64,000 nt of DNA, from assembly GCA_026129685.1 (NCBI GenBank), contig JAHCHO010000006.1, forward strand, positions 124,001-188,000, written 5' to 3'. Each line of letters starts with the position of its first letter. The stretch's first letter is position 1. Below, piece after piece: positions 25,919-34,825 of the stretch. A model generated the notes under the pieces. It made no database searches. It was not told where the DNA came from and saw only the letters and a list, made by a program, of their open reading frames with translations. The translations under genes were made by a program, and so were the position numbers. The stretch is from Fimbriimonadaceae bacterium. GTDB taxonomy: Bacteria; Armatimonadota; Fimbriimonadia; Fimbriimonadales; Fimbriimonadaceae.

Positions 25919-28330
25919 ATGCGGATCGCGGCGTGGCTCTGCGCGGTGCCGGCCCTTCTCGGGTCGGTGGCGTTCGCGCAAGAGCGGACGCTTGTCCGCA
26001 TGATGGGAGGCGCCGGCTACGGCATCCCGGGAAAGGAACTCGCCGACCCCCGTTCGCTCGCTCGCCGCGCCGTGTTCGAGGAATTCCATCGCCAGAACCC
26101 GGACGTCCAGGTGGTCAACGCGGGCGGCCTCGAGTTCACCCCCGGGCCGCAGATGGAGAGCATGTTCCTCATGTCCATGGCGGGCTCGACCGCCCCGGAC
26201 GTGTTCTACGTCAACTTCCGCCAGTACTACAACTACATCGACCAAGGGTTCTGCCGCCCCCTCGACGACCTGATCGCCGCCGATCCCGACGCCATCGCGA
26301 GAGTGAGCCCGATCATCCTCGACGTGCTCAAATCCTACGACGGTCACGTCTACGCCGTCCCTTGGATGCAGGTGGCCCAGGGCCTGTACTTCCGCAAAGA
26401 CCACTTTCTGGAGGCCGGCCTCGACCCCAGCAAGCCGCCACGAACCTGGGACGAGTTCTATCGCTACGCCCAACGCCTGACCGAGAGCAAGCCCGGGCGG
26501 TCCGGGTTCGCCTTCTCGCTCGGACCGGGCTACCATTGGTCGAACTTCGTCTGGCAGGCGGGCGGCGAGATCGTCGTTCCCGGCGACCGTGGCTACTGGA
26601 AGTCGGCGATCGACTCGCCCGAGGCGGCCAAGGCGGTCGACTTCTTCCGCAGGCTCACGCTCGACAAGTGGACGAAAGGGGGCAAGACGTACGGTCCCGC
26701 CGCCTACGTCGCCTCGCGCTGGTTCGACGACATTCGCGACGGAAAGGTCTCCATGTGGTTCACCTACACGAACGACGTGGTGCTGAACATGTCCGACCTG
26801 AACCCGGCCCTTCTCGGCGTGTCGCAGATGCCGGCCGGACCCGGGGGGCACCGCAACGAGATCAACGCCGGGATGTGGGCGATCAACCCGAACGTGACCG
26901 ACCCGAAGAAGCTCGCCGCGTGCTGGCGGTTCATCAAGTACTTCTCCGGAGACGAGGCCGCCCGGGTCAGCACCGCCCAATACGTGGATCTTGGCCTCGG
27001 CGCGCTCGTCAACCCGGTCGCCCTCCGCAAGTTCGGCTACGAGGACCTCGTCCGTTCCGTCGACCCGATGTTCGTGCGCGCGAACGAAGAGCTCTTCGCG
27101 ACCGGGCATCCCGAACCGTACGGACGCAACTGCCAGCAGGTGTACCTCGTCCTCGACAACGCGCTCGACCGAGCACGGCTCGAGCCGAACGTCCCCGCCC
27201 GCGACATCCTCCGGGCGGCCGCCCGGGAGATGGACGAGAAGCTCCTCGGCTACACCCCAAGCGACGTTCTCGCCAAGCAGCGCGCCTGGGCGATGGGGAT
27301 TCTCGTCTCGTTCGCCGCCGTCGTCTTCGGCCTCGTTCTCGCTTGGGTACGACGGGCACGCTCCCGTCCCGACACGTTCGTGGAACGTTTGCCGGCGGGG
27401 ACGAACCGGCGCACGATGTGGCGCTTCCTCGCCGTCTGTCTCCTACCCGCCGGACTCACCCTTCTCGTCTGGAACTACTACCCGCTCTTCAAGGGGCTGC
27501 AGATCGCCTTCCAGGACTATCGGATCATGAAGGGGACGGTCTGGGTCGGCCTCGACAACTTCATCGCGGTGTTCACCGCCCCGGTTTTCTACAAGTCGCT
27601 CGTCAACAGCTTTGTCTTCGTCGGACTGACGGTCCTTATCGGCTTCCTCATGCCGATCTTTCTGGCCCTCGCCCTGAACGAAATTCCCCGGTTCAAGGTG
27701 TTCTTTCGGACGGTGTTCTACCTGCCCGCGATGACCTCGCCCGTCGTGATCGCCTTCCTGTGGCGGCAGTTCTACGAGAAGGACGAGACGGGCCTTCTGA
27801 ACACGGTCCTCGCCCCCTTCACCCAGGCGTTGAACCAGTTGCTGGGAGCGGTCGGCAAGGGTCCGATCCCGCTGACCCACGACTGGCTCGGCGACCCCTC
27901 GCTCGCCATGTTCGCCGTCGTCCTTCCCGGCATATGGGCGGGCGCGGGTCCCGGATCGATCCTCTATCTCGCCGCCCTCAAGAACATCCCTCTCGAGCGC
28001 TACGAGGCGGCCGACCTGGACGGGGCGACCTGGCTCCAGAAGGTCCGTTACATCGTGTTCCCGGGCCTCAAGCCGCTCATCCTCATCAATCTCCTCGGCG
28101 TGTTCATTGCCGGGTTCAAGGCGATGGAGAGCGTGTTCATCCTCACCGGCGGCGGCCCCCTTTACGCCACCCACACGATCGGACTCGAAGTCTGGACCAA
28201 CGCCTTCATGTTCCTGAAGTTCGGCTACGCGACGGCGGCGGCCTGGGTGATGGGCACCATCCTGATCGGTTTCACCCTGATCCAGATCCGGAATCTGCTG
28301 CGGATGCGCTTTACCGCCGCCCGGGTCTAG
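25919..28330 (+). CDS. Sugar ABC transporter: solute-binding protein fused to a MalF-type permease
   Basis: An 803-residue fusion. Residues 1-21 are a signal peptide. About 22-440 is a family-1 extracellular solute-binding protein (FEEFHRQNPDVQVVNAGG, APDVFYVNFRQYYNYIDQG, KPPRTWDEFYRYAQRLTE). A membrane segment at about 455-478 (AWAMGILVSFAAVVFGLVLA) is followed by a basic cytoplasmic loop, then a binding-protein-dependent permease (about 500-803) whose EAA loop reads ERYEAADLDGATWLQKVRYI. CUT1-type importers normally keep these parts separate. A second permease and an ATPase are absent here, so partners must lie elsewhere. Its stop overlaps the convergent receiver gene by four bases. Confidence 0.87.
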   Translation: MRIAAWLCAVPALLGSVAFAQERTLVRMMGGAGYGIPGKELADPRSLARRAVFEEFHRQNPDVQVVNAGGLEFTPGPQMESMFLMSMAGSTAPDVFYVNFRQYYNYIDQGFCRPLDDLIAADPDAIARVSPIILDVLKSYDGHVYAVPWMQVAQGLYFRKDHFLEAGLDPSKPPRTWDEFYRYAQRLTESKPGRSGFAFSLGPGYHWSNFVWQAGGEIVVPGDRGYWKSAIDSPEAAKAVDFFRRLTLDKWTKGGKTYGPAAYVASRWFDDIRDGKVSMWFTYTNDVVLNMSDLNPALLGVSQMPAGPGGHRNEINAGMWAINPNVTDPKKLAACWRFIKYFSGDEAARVSTAQYVDLGLGALVNPVALRKFGYEDLVRSVDPMFVRANEELFATGHPEPYGRNCQQVYLVLDNALDRARLEPNVPARDILRAAAREMDEKLLGYTPSDVLAKQRAWAMGILVSFAAVVFGLVLAWVRRARSRPDTFVERLPAGTNRRTMWRFLAVCLLPAGLTLLVWNYYPLFKGLQIAFQDYRIMKGTVWVGLDNFIAVFTAPVFYKSLVNSFVFVGLTVLIGFLMPIFLALALNEIPRFKVFFRTVFYLPAMTSPVVIAFLWRQFYEKDETGLLNTVLAPFTQALNQLLGAVGKGPIPLTHDWLGDPSLAMFAVVLPGIWAGAGPGSILYLAALKNIPLERYEAADLDGATWLQKVRYIVFPGLKPLILINLLGVFIAGFKAMESVFILTGGGPLYATHTIGLEVWTNAFMFLKFGYATAAAWVMGTILIGFTLIQIRNLLRMRFTAARV

Positions 28331-28743
28331 GAAGGGCGCTCGGACAGCCATTGTTCGCCGACGTGGCGAATGACCTGGATGAACTCGTCGTAGTCCACCG
28401 GCTTGCGGATGTAGCCGTTCGCGCCCAGGCGGTAGCTCTGGGAGACGTCGCTCTCTTCATCGGAAGAGGAGCAGACCACGATCGGGACCTCGCGCAACAC
28501 CGCGCTCTTTCGAAATCGGCGAAGCACGTCCAGGCCGCTGACCTTCGGCAATTTGAGGTCGAGCAACACGAGTCTGGGCAACCCAAACTCCGGGTCGGAC
28601 GCCTCAAGGCGCTCGAGGTACTCGATCGCCTCGTGCCCGTCGCGAACGACGTGCACATGGTCGGCATGGCCGCCTTGGCGAAGCGCCCTCAGGGCCAGTT
28701 TTTCCTCATCGGGATTGTCCTCGACGAGCAGAATCCTGTTCAA
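28327..28743 (-). CDS. Stand-alone response-regulator receiver protein
   Basis: A 138-residue CheY-like protein with only a receiver domain. Acidic pocket residues are E8 and D9 (LLVEDNPDEEK), the phosphoacceptor is D62 (LVLLDLKLPKVSG), and the signalling lysine is K114 (YIRKPVDYDEF). It resembles the Rcp1-like single-domain class that works with hybrid or phytochrome-type histidine kinases; no kinase is adjacent. The start is TTG 28743, well supported by GAGGGG nine bases upstream. Without an output domain it should act through protein contacts. Confidence 0.92.
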   Translation of the reverse strand: MNRILLVEDNPDEEKLALRALRQGGHADHVHVVRDGHEAIEYLERLEASDPEFGLPRLVLLDLKLPKVSGLDVLRRFRKSAVLREVPIVVCSSSDEESDVSQSYRLGANGYIRKPVDYDEFIQVIRHVGEQWLSERPS

Positions 28744-28957
28744 ATTGCGTTACCCCTCGATCGCGCGGACCCGGCCCGCGCGCGGAACACGCCCTTCCCA
28801 CCATAGGCATCGGCGAATAGCCCCGCGTTCGACAGAGAACCGAAGGGCTATCTTCGACTAACGTTTCCGCCATTCTACCGTCCGCCCACGCCGCCCGCGT
28901 CCGAACGTCGAATCGAACCCTTCGGGCGCGATTGCCGTATCCTAAGGAAACCCGCAC
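28744..28957. other. Divergent intergenic region with a 7-bp hairpin
   Basis: The 214 bases between the receiver gene and dxs contain an inverted repeat, ATAGCCC (28817-28823) with GGGCTAT (28845-28851), whose loop holds a smaller GTTC/GAAC pairing. No T-run follows in either direction. A TAAGGAA ribosome site for dxs lies near its right end. I see no consensus promoter. Confidence 0.35.
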
Positions 28958-30850
28958 ATGGAACCTTCCGGGCATCTCGCATCCATCGTCCAGCCGACCG
29001 ACCTGCACCGCCTCAACGCGAAGGAGCTTCGCGAGGTCGTCCACGAGGTTCGCCAGGCGATCCTCGACAACGTGAGCCGGACGGGGGGCCACTTCAGCTC
29101 GAATCTGGGCACCGTCGAACTGACCGTCGCAATGTACGCCGCCTATTCGATCCCGCCCGACGTCGTCGTCTGGGACACCGGCCACCAGGCGTACCCGCAC
29201 AAGCTGCTCACCGGGAGGTTGCCCCGCTTCGACACCCTGCGCAAGCACAAGGGCATCAGCGGGTTCTTGCGGCGCGAGGAGCACGAACTCGACTATTTCG
29301 GGGCTGGACACGCCGGAACCGCCATTTCGGCGGCGGTCGGATTCGCGCTCGGGCGAGACCGCAAGGGCACCTCCGAGCGGGTGGTCGCCGTGACCGGCGA
29401 CGCCGCGATCTGCGCCGGCATGAGTTGGGAGGCCCTGAACCACGCCGGCGACGCCCAGACCGATGTCACCGTCGTCCTGAACGACAACCGCATGTCGATC
29501 GCGCCGAACGTCGGGGCCCTCACCCGCTACTTCACCCGGTTGCGATCGCGTCCGCATCTCCAGGACGCCGCCCAGCACGCTCGCCAGATGGCCGAAAGGC
29601 TCCCCTCCCCCGTGCACCGCGTCGCCGCCGGACTCCGGCACGGCATCACCCACTACTTCGCGCCGGAGGACACGGGCACCGTTTTCGAAGAGCTGGGATT
29701 CGAGTACATCGGCCCGGTGGACGGGCACGACTTCGACACCCTGCTCGAGATTTTCCGCAACGTGCGGGAACTGCACGGACCGACCTTCGTCCACGCCCTG
29801 ACCGTTAAGGGCAAGGGGTATCAGGTCGCCGAGGAGGACGCCCGCAAGTGGCACGGCGTCGTTCCTTTCGATCTGGGTAGCCAGGAAATGGCGAAGTCGG
29901 GTGGCCCGGTCACCTACACCCAGGCCTTCGGCGACGTGGCGATCGAGTGCGCCGAGGACGACCCGCGCGTGGTCGCCATCACCGCCGCGATGCCGGACGG
30001 CACCGGCCTAACGGGCTTTGCCAAGAAATTTCCGGATCGGTACCACGACGTGGGCATCGCCGAGCAGCACGCCGTCACCTTTGCCGCCGGCCTCGCCGCA
30101 GCCGGGTCGCGGCCCTTCTGCGCGATCTACTCGACGTTCCTCCAGCGGGGGTTCGACCAGGTGCTCCATGACGTGTGCATCCAAAGCCTGCCGGTGCGCT
30201 TCTTCCTCGACCGGGCCGGTCTGGTCGGCGACGACGGCCCCACCCATCACGGCGCCTTCGACGTCAGCTACCTGGCCCTGATGCCGAACCTGGCGCTGAT
30301 GGCGCCTCGCGACACCACCGAACTGCGCGAGATGACCTGGTTCGCGAAGGATTTCGACCAAGGACCGATCGCCGTCCGCTACCCTCGGGGCGCGGGCCCT
30401 TCCGATCTGCCGGAGGCGCGGCGACCCATCGTCCTCGGGCGCTCGGAAACCCTTCGCACGGGAAGCGACGTCACCCTGCTCGCCGTTGGCTCGATGGTGG
30501 AAGCGGCGTGGGACGCCGCCCGGACCTTGGCGGAGGAAGGCGTCTCCGCCGAGGTGATCAACGCCCGGTTCCTCAAGCCCTTCGACGCCGACGCTTTCGC
30601 CGAATCCCTCGCGCGCACCGGCGCGATGCTCGTCATCGAGGAAAACGTTCGGACCGGCGGATTCGGGCAACAGGTGCGCGATGCGATGGGCGACCGCAAC
30701 CTTGGCGCCCTTCCCTTTGCCATCGTCGCCTTGCCCGACGCCTTTGTCGAGCACGGGTCGGTGCCCGTCCTCCGCGCCCAGTGCGGCCTGGATCGAGACG
30801 GCATCGTGACCCGTGTCCGGAGTCTCCTCGCCTCGCGCCGACGACGCTGA
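28958..30850 (+). CDS. dxs: 1-deoxy-D-xylulose-5-phosphate synthase
   Basis: A 630-residue thiamine-diphosphate enzyme that condenses pyruvate and glyceraldehyde 3-phosphate, the first step of the MEP isoprenoid pathway. Key marks: GGHFSSNLGTVELTVA near the N terminus, DTGHQAYPHKLLTGR, the TPP/Mg site from VVAVTGDAAICAGMSWEALN to VVLNDNRMSIAPN, GPVDGHDF, and the catalytic glutamate in YHDVGIAEQHAVTFAAGLA. The TPP motif reads GDAA rather than the usual GDGA, but the Mg-binding D and N are kept. AAGGA lies about ten bases before ATG 28958. Confidence 0.95.
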   Translation: MEPSGHLASIVQPTDLHRLNAKELREVVHEVRQAILDNVSRTGGHFSSNLGTVELTVAMYAAYSIPPDVVVWDTGHQAYPHKLLTGRLPRFDTLRKHKGISGFLRREEHELDYFGAGHAGTAISAAVGFALGRDRKGTSERVVAVTGDAAICAGMSWEALNHAGDAQTDVTVVLNDNRMSIAPNVGALTRYFTRLRSRPHLQDAAQHARQMAERLPSPVHRVAAGLRHGITHYFAPEDTGTVFEELGFEYIGPVDGHDFDTLLEIFRNVRELHGPTFVHALTVKGKGYQVAEEDARKWHGVVPFDLGSQEMAKSGGPVTYTQAFGDVAIECAEDDPRVVAITAAMPDGTGLTGFAKKFPDRYHDVGIAEQHAVTFAAGLAAAGSRPFCAIYSTFLQRGFDQVLHDVCIQSLPVRFFLDRAGLVGDDGPTHHGAFDVSYLALMPNLALMAPRDTTELREMTWFAKDFDQGPIAVRYPRGAGPSDLPEARRPIVLGRSETLRTGSDVTLLAVGSMVEAAWDAARTLAEEGVSAEVINARFLKPFDADAFAESLARTGAMLVIEENVRTGGFGQQVRDAMGDRNLGALPFAIVALPDAFVEHGSVPVLRAQCGLDRDGIVTRVRSLLASRRRR

Positions 30851-30895
30851 GCGCGTCGAATGTGACCCGGCGCGTCTCGCGCGCGTCCGGTATGG

Positions 30896-31762
30896 GTGCG
30901 TCGTCTTGACGTCGGCCCGTTGATCGTGCTTGTCCTCGCCATCCTTGTCGGATGCCAAAAGTCCGAGCCGACGTCGGTCGTCCCACCAAAGGGGACGTCG
31001 GCGAGCCAAAGCGCCCCCGCGACCGCCGCCGACGACGTTACGGCGAAGCAGATCTCCTTCGAGGCCACCGACGGCGCAACGGCCTTCGCCGATCTGTACA
31101 CGGCGCGCCGAGGTTCACGCACCGTCGCGTTGCTCTTCCATCAGGCGGGCTCCAACGCCGGCGAGTACGCGACCCTTGCCCCTCTGCTGTGCGGAGTCGG
31201 TATGGACTGCCTCGCGGTGGATCAGCGCAGCGGCGGAACGATGTGGGGCCGCGACAATCGCACCGTCCAAGCGTCGGGCCGGTCGGCCGAATACGTCGAC
31301 GCCTACGCCGACCTTGAGGGGGCGCTCCGCTGGGCGCGCTCGCAGGGCAAGTACGGGCGCGTTTTGGTCGCGGGTAGCAGTTACTCCGCGTCGCTTTGCT
31401 TTCGGTTGGGGGTCGAGCACCCGGGGATCGCCGCGATCCTTGCGTTCTCTCCCGGCGAATACCTGCCGGAACCGGGCACGGTCGAGCGCTGGGCAAAGGC
31501 CTGGCGAGGTCCCCTGTTCGTGTCGTGCTCGCCGGAGGAGGCCATCGGTGACGCCAAACGTCTGTTCGACGCCTGCGCCGGCACGAGCGATGCGCCGACG
31601 AGGCTCGCCACCCACCCCGGCGGCGTCCACGGGGCGAGCGCCTTCCGGTCCGACAAGTGCCAAGTGGCCAAGGAATACGCCGACGACCTCTTCGGCTTCC
31701 TGAACTCCCTGCGACCAAAGCGGACCACCGTCGGCGCGATCACGGAGCCGACCACCGAGTGA
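30896..31762 (+). CDS. Lipoprotein with alpha/beta-hydrolase fold
   Basis: A 288-residue predicted lipoprotein. The N terminus has a hydrophobic stretch ending in the lipobox LVGC, so C20 would be lipidated and the protein anchored to a membrane face. A Pro/Ser/Ala linker follows, then an alpha/beta-hydrolase core: VALLFHQAGSNAGEY with the oxyanion-type HQAGS, the nucleophile elbow VAGSSYSASL, LAFSPGEYL, and a late histidine in GGVHGASAF. The elbow is GSSYS rather than the classic GxSxG. It may be an esterase or peptidase of unknown substrate. The GTG 30896 start has a poor ribosome site. Its stop overlaps the next gene by four bases. Confidence 0.72.
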   Translation: MRRLDVGPLIVLVLAILVGCQKSEPTSVVPPKGTSASQSAPATAADDVTAKQISFEATDGATAFADLYTARRGSRTVALLFHQAGSNAGEYATLAPLLCGVGMDCLAVDQRSGGTMWGRDNRTVQASGRSAEYVDAYADLEGALRWARSQGKYGRVLVAGSSYSASLCFRLGVEHPGIAAILAFSPGEYLPEPGTVERWAKAWRGPLFVSCSPEEAIGDAKRLFDACAGTSDAPTRLATHPGGVHGASAFRSDKCQVAKEYADDLFGFLNSLRPKRTTVGAITEPTTE

Positions 31763-32547
31763 GCGTCCCGTTCTTTCTGGTGGACGCGTTCGCCGACGAG
31801 CCGTTCACAGGCAACCCGGCGGGCGTCGTGCTGGTGGACGGCGACGGGGACGACCGCTGGATGGCCGCCTTCGCCGCCGAGGTCAACCAGGCGGAAACCG
31901 CTTTCGTCGAACTCCAAGACGAAGGCTTTGGGTTGCGCTGGTTCACGCCCACCGTCGAGGTGGATCTCTGTGGCCACGCCACCCTCGCCGCCGCCCACGT
32001 CCTGTACGAGGTTGGCAGGACGAAGGCGGACCAGCCGATCCACTTCTCGACCAGGAGCGGGGACTTGTCCGCCCGGCGCACCCGGAACGGAATCGAACTC
32101 GACTTCCCTGCCGAGCGGGCGTGGCCGTGTGCGCCTCCCGAAGGGCTCACCCCCCTCGTCCCCGATCCCGTCTGGGTGGGCCGCAATCGGTTCGACTGGT
32201 TTGTCGAACTGAAGGACGAGGCGTCGGTGAGGTCGTTCGCTCCCGACATGGCCGGGATCGCGGACCTGGGCCTCCGGGGCTTGATCCTCACCGCAAAGAG
32301 CGAGACGAACCAGAGGGACTTTGTCTCGAGGTTCTTCGCGCCTCAGTCCGGGGTGCCCGAGGACGCGGTCACCGGCTCGGCGCACTGCTGCCTCGGACCC
32401 TACTGGTCGGATCGCCTCCGCAAGGCAAACGTGATCGGTTACCAGGCCTCCGCGCGGGGCGGGACGGTAGCGGTCGAGGTGCGCGGCGACCGGGTCGGCC
32501 TCTTCGGCGAAGCGCGTATAGTCGTCCGAGGCTGGGCGCAACGCTAG
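31759..32547 (+). CDS. PhzF family isomerase/epimerase
   Basis: A 262-residue protein of the PhzF family, which share the diaminopimelate-epimerase fold and catalyse isomerisations with a single glutamate. Visible marks: FFLVDAFADEPFTGNPAGV at the N terminus, the catalytic E46 in VNQAETAFVE, DLCGHATLAAAHVLYE and, in the second half, PEDAVTGSAHCCLGPYW. All are diagnostic of the family; the substrate is unknown. The GTG start at 31759 overlaps the TGA of the lipoprotein gene (GTGA), so the two are probably one operon. Confidence 0.9.
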   Translation: MSVPFFLVDAFADEPFTGNPAGVVLVDGDGDDRWMAAFAAEVNQAETAFVELQDEGFGLRWFTPTVEVDLCGHATLAAAHVLYEVGRTKADQPIHFSTRSGDLSARRTRNGIELDFPAERAWPCAPPEGLTPLVPDPVWVGRNRFDWFVELKDEASVRSFAPDMAGIADLGLRGLILTAKSETNQRDFVSRFFAPQSGVPEDAVTGSAHCCLGPYWSDRLRKANVIGYQASARGGTVAVEVRGDRVGLFGEARIVVRGWAQR

Positions 32548-32628
32548 GAAAGTCCTCATTCGAGCAAATTCGGGACTACAATGCAGGAGGACGCGGACCC
32601 TGTTCGGCCCCGCCCAGGAGACTTCACG

Positions 32629-33639
32629 ATGCGACGCTTGGCTCTCGTCATCTTGCCGTTCGCGGCGTTCGCCCTTCTCTGCCCGGCGCCGGTTGTCGGC
32701 CAGGCGAAGAAACCCGACCCCAAGACCATCGCCGCCCTGCCCCCGTACAAGGGACCTAAGAAGCGCATCGCCGTGATGAACATGGAGGTGCCGTCGAACA
32801 ACGACGAGCGCTTCCGCGAGTTCGCCGAGATCTTCAAGTCGGTCAGCGGAGTCAGCACGCCGAGCGACGTGGGCAAGCGACTGACCGAAATGCTCACGAC
32901 CGCCCTCGATTCGACCGGCCGTTTCGTCTTGCTCGAGCGGGCGGCGATCGGCGACATCCGGGGCGAGATGGCGATCGGCGAGGAACTCGGCAACGAGAAA
33001 ACGGCCGTGAAGAAGGGCAACGTCCTCGGTGCGCAGATGCTCATCCGGGCGGCCGTCACCGAGTTCACCGCGAGCAAGAAGGCACGGGGCGGGGGGATCA
33101 GCCTGGGCAACCTGAGGCTCGGCGGAGCCGACAACGAGGCGGCCGTCGTGCTGGACATCCGTTTCATCGACCCGAACACCTCGCAGGTCCTCTACACCGC
33201 CAAGGCGGAAGGCTCGTCGAAAGCCACGGCGGTGGCGGCGGGCATCACCATCGGCGGGGTCGGGCTCGGCGGCGGCCAAGCCGAACGGCAACCGATCGAG
33301 CGGGCCACCCGCAACGCGATCGAGAAGGCCGTCCTTCTTGTGATCGAAAAAATGGACCCGTTGCCCTGGGAGGCTCGGATCGCCAAGGTCAACGAGGACG
33401 GCACCCTCGTCCTGAACCGTGGCCTGAACGACGGCCTCAAGATCGGCGACGTTCTGCGCGTCTACAAGCCCGGCGAGACGATCAAGGACCCGGAGACCGA
33501 CGAAGTGCTGGGGCGCGACGAGGACGTCCTGGTCGGCGAGGCGACGGTGAACTGGGTCAGCGACCGGCTCGCCCGGGCAACCTTCAGCGGCAGCGGCGCC
33601 CCCGGCGCGAACTACGTGCTGAAGCTGTTCGTCAAGTAG
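32629..33639 (+). CDS. CsgG-family secreted protein
   Basis: A 336-residue exported protein. A signal peptide (MRRLALVILPFAAFALLCPA) precedes a CsgG-like domain: KRIAVMNMEVPSNNDE, LTTALDSTGRFVLLERAAIG and VLGAQMLIRAAVTEFTA, then AVVLDIRFIDPNTSQVLYTA. The last 100 residues form a small beta domain (VLNRGLNDGLKIGDVLRVYK). CsgG proper is the curli export pore and a lipoprotein; this one has no lipobox cysteine and no curli genes nearby, so it is more likely one of the broad CsgG-like periplasmic proteins. AGGAG lies eight bases before ATG 32629. Its end overlaps the convergent M16-like gene by eight bases. Confidence 0.82.
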   Translation: MRRLALVILPFAAFALLCPAPVVGQAKKPDPKTIAALPPYKGPKKRIAVMNMEVPSNNDERFREFAEIFKSVSGVSTPSDVGKRLTEMLTTALDSTGRFVLLERAAIGDIRGEMAIGEELGNEKTAVKKGNVLGAQMLIRAAVTEFTASKKARGGGISLGNLRLGGADNEAAVVLDIRFIDPNTSQVLYTAKAEGSSKATAVAAGITIGGVGLGGGQAERQPIERATRNAIEKAVLLVIEKMDPLPWEARIAKVNEDGTLVLNRGLNDGLKIGDVLRVYKPGETIKDPETDEVLGRDEDVLVGEATVNWVSDRLARATFSGSGAPGANYVLKLFVK

Positions 33640-34825
33640 CGCCCTCCGGTTTCCGTACCAAACCGATCGAGAGTTGGAGGTTGCGGGTCGCAACCTCCTT
33701 CATCTTCTCCAGACTCACCGTGCGCAGTCCGTCAAGAACGCCTTGGGGGTCCCAGACCTCCCCCGTCTTGAGGAACCACCATCCCGCCAAGCGGGTGCGG
33801 CCCGCCAGGTTCTCGGTTTCGGCGTGATCCCTCGCCGAAAGCCGGATCGGCAGGTACGGCGCGTCGCGCAGGAGGACGGCTTCGGCGATCCCCAGCGCCC
33901 GGGCGCGGGTCGCCTCGCCCCACCCGGCGACGTCCGCGATAAGGGCCTTCTTCGCCTCCTCCGGACTCGGCGACACGGCTCTGGCCTCGGAGAGGATCAC
34001 CGTGCGCAGTCGCACCCCCTCCCGGTCGGGCCACAAGAACGCCTCCTGGCGGTAGCTCCATCCGTTCGCTTCGCGCAACACCCGAAACACCGACGATCCC
34101 TTGCCGGAACCCAACGCGAAGGCGGCCAGAAGCGGGGCGTAGGGCTCGGCGCGCAAGGAGATCGGCGGACCGACCAGCGAAACAACCCGCAGTCCGGGGT
34201 TCCACGACCTCGTCTCGCGCTCGTAGTCGAAGCGTCCGACGACCTTGCGCGGGTTCCAGCCCGAGAATCGCCCCGCCACCACCTCCGCCAGGACCTTCGG
34301 ATCGAACTTCCCGCCCACGCACAGGAACGTGGATTCGGGTCGGACGATCGACTCATGCAGGTCAAGCAGGTCAGACCGCCGGATCGCGCGAAAGTCGAGC
34401 CGCAAGGGGTCCAGCGCGATGGACCAGTCGGAAGGCGTGGTGGTCGACCGCGCCAGGACCGAGTCCTCGATCGCCTCGTTGCTCAAGGTCGGCGCCCGCA
34501 GCACGCTCGCCAGAATCCCAAGAACCGTTGCGAGTTGGTCCGGCGGGCAGCTCGCCTCGAGTCGCAAGTAGTCGGGCCCGACGGTCGCGCGCAACGGCCG
34601 GCCCACGATGCCCGTGTACCGGCGAATCTGCGCCTCCGTGTAGTTGTCCGCCCCCTTCGGAAGCGTGTCGGCCAGCACCTCAAGTTGGGCGCGAAAAGGG
34701 GCGCTCAGCGCCGGAAGCACGACGAAAGCCTGAACGCACACCGTATCGGCGCCAGACTCCGGCATCGGGAGGGTGGTGATCGGGGACACCTGGGCCAACC
34801 AAATCCCAACGGCGGCGGCGATCAT
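33632..34825 (-). CDS. M16 peptidase-like protein, no zinc site
   Basis: A 397-residue exported protein similar to the non-catalytic half of M16 peptidase pairs. A short signal segment (MIAAAVGIWLAQVSPITTLP) is followed by two M16-like halves (LDLHESIVRPESTFLCVGG; FALGSGKGSSVFRVLREANG with WSYRQEAFLWP). There is no HxxEH motif, so it should be a partner rather than the active protease. Its ATG overlaps the stop of the upstream HxxEH-bearing gene by four bases (ATGA), the typical arrangement of heterodimeric bacterial M16 proteins. Confidence 0.85.
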   Translation of the reverse strand: MIAAAVGIWLAQVSPITTLPMPESGADTVCVQAFVVLPALSAPFRAQLEVLADTLPKGADNYTEAQIRRYTGIVGRPLRATVGPDYLRLEASCPPDQLATVLGILASVLRAPTLSNEAIEDSVLARSTTTPSDWSIALDPLRLDFRAIRRSDLLDLHESIVRPESTFLCVGGKFDPKVLAEVVAGRFSGWNPRKVVGRFDYERETRSWNPGLRVVSLVGPPISLRAEPYAPLLAAFALGSGKGSSVFRVLREANGWSYRQEAFLWPDREGVRLRTVILSEARAVSPSPEEAKKALIADVAGWGEATRARALGIAEAVLLRDAPYLPIRLSARDHAETENLAGRTRLAGWWFLKTGEVWDPQGVLDGLRTVSLEKMKEVATRNLQLSIGLVRKPEGAT

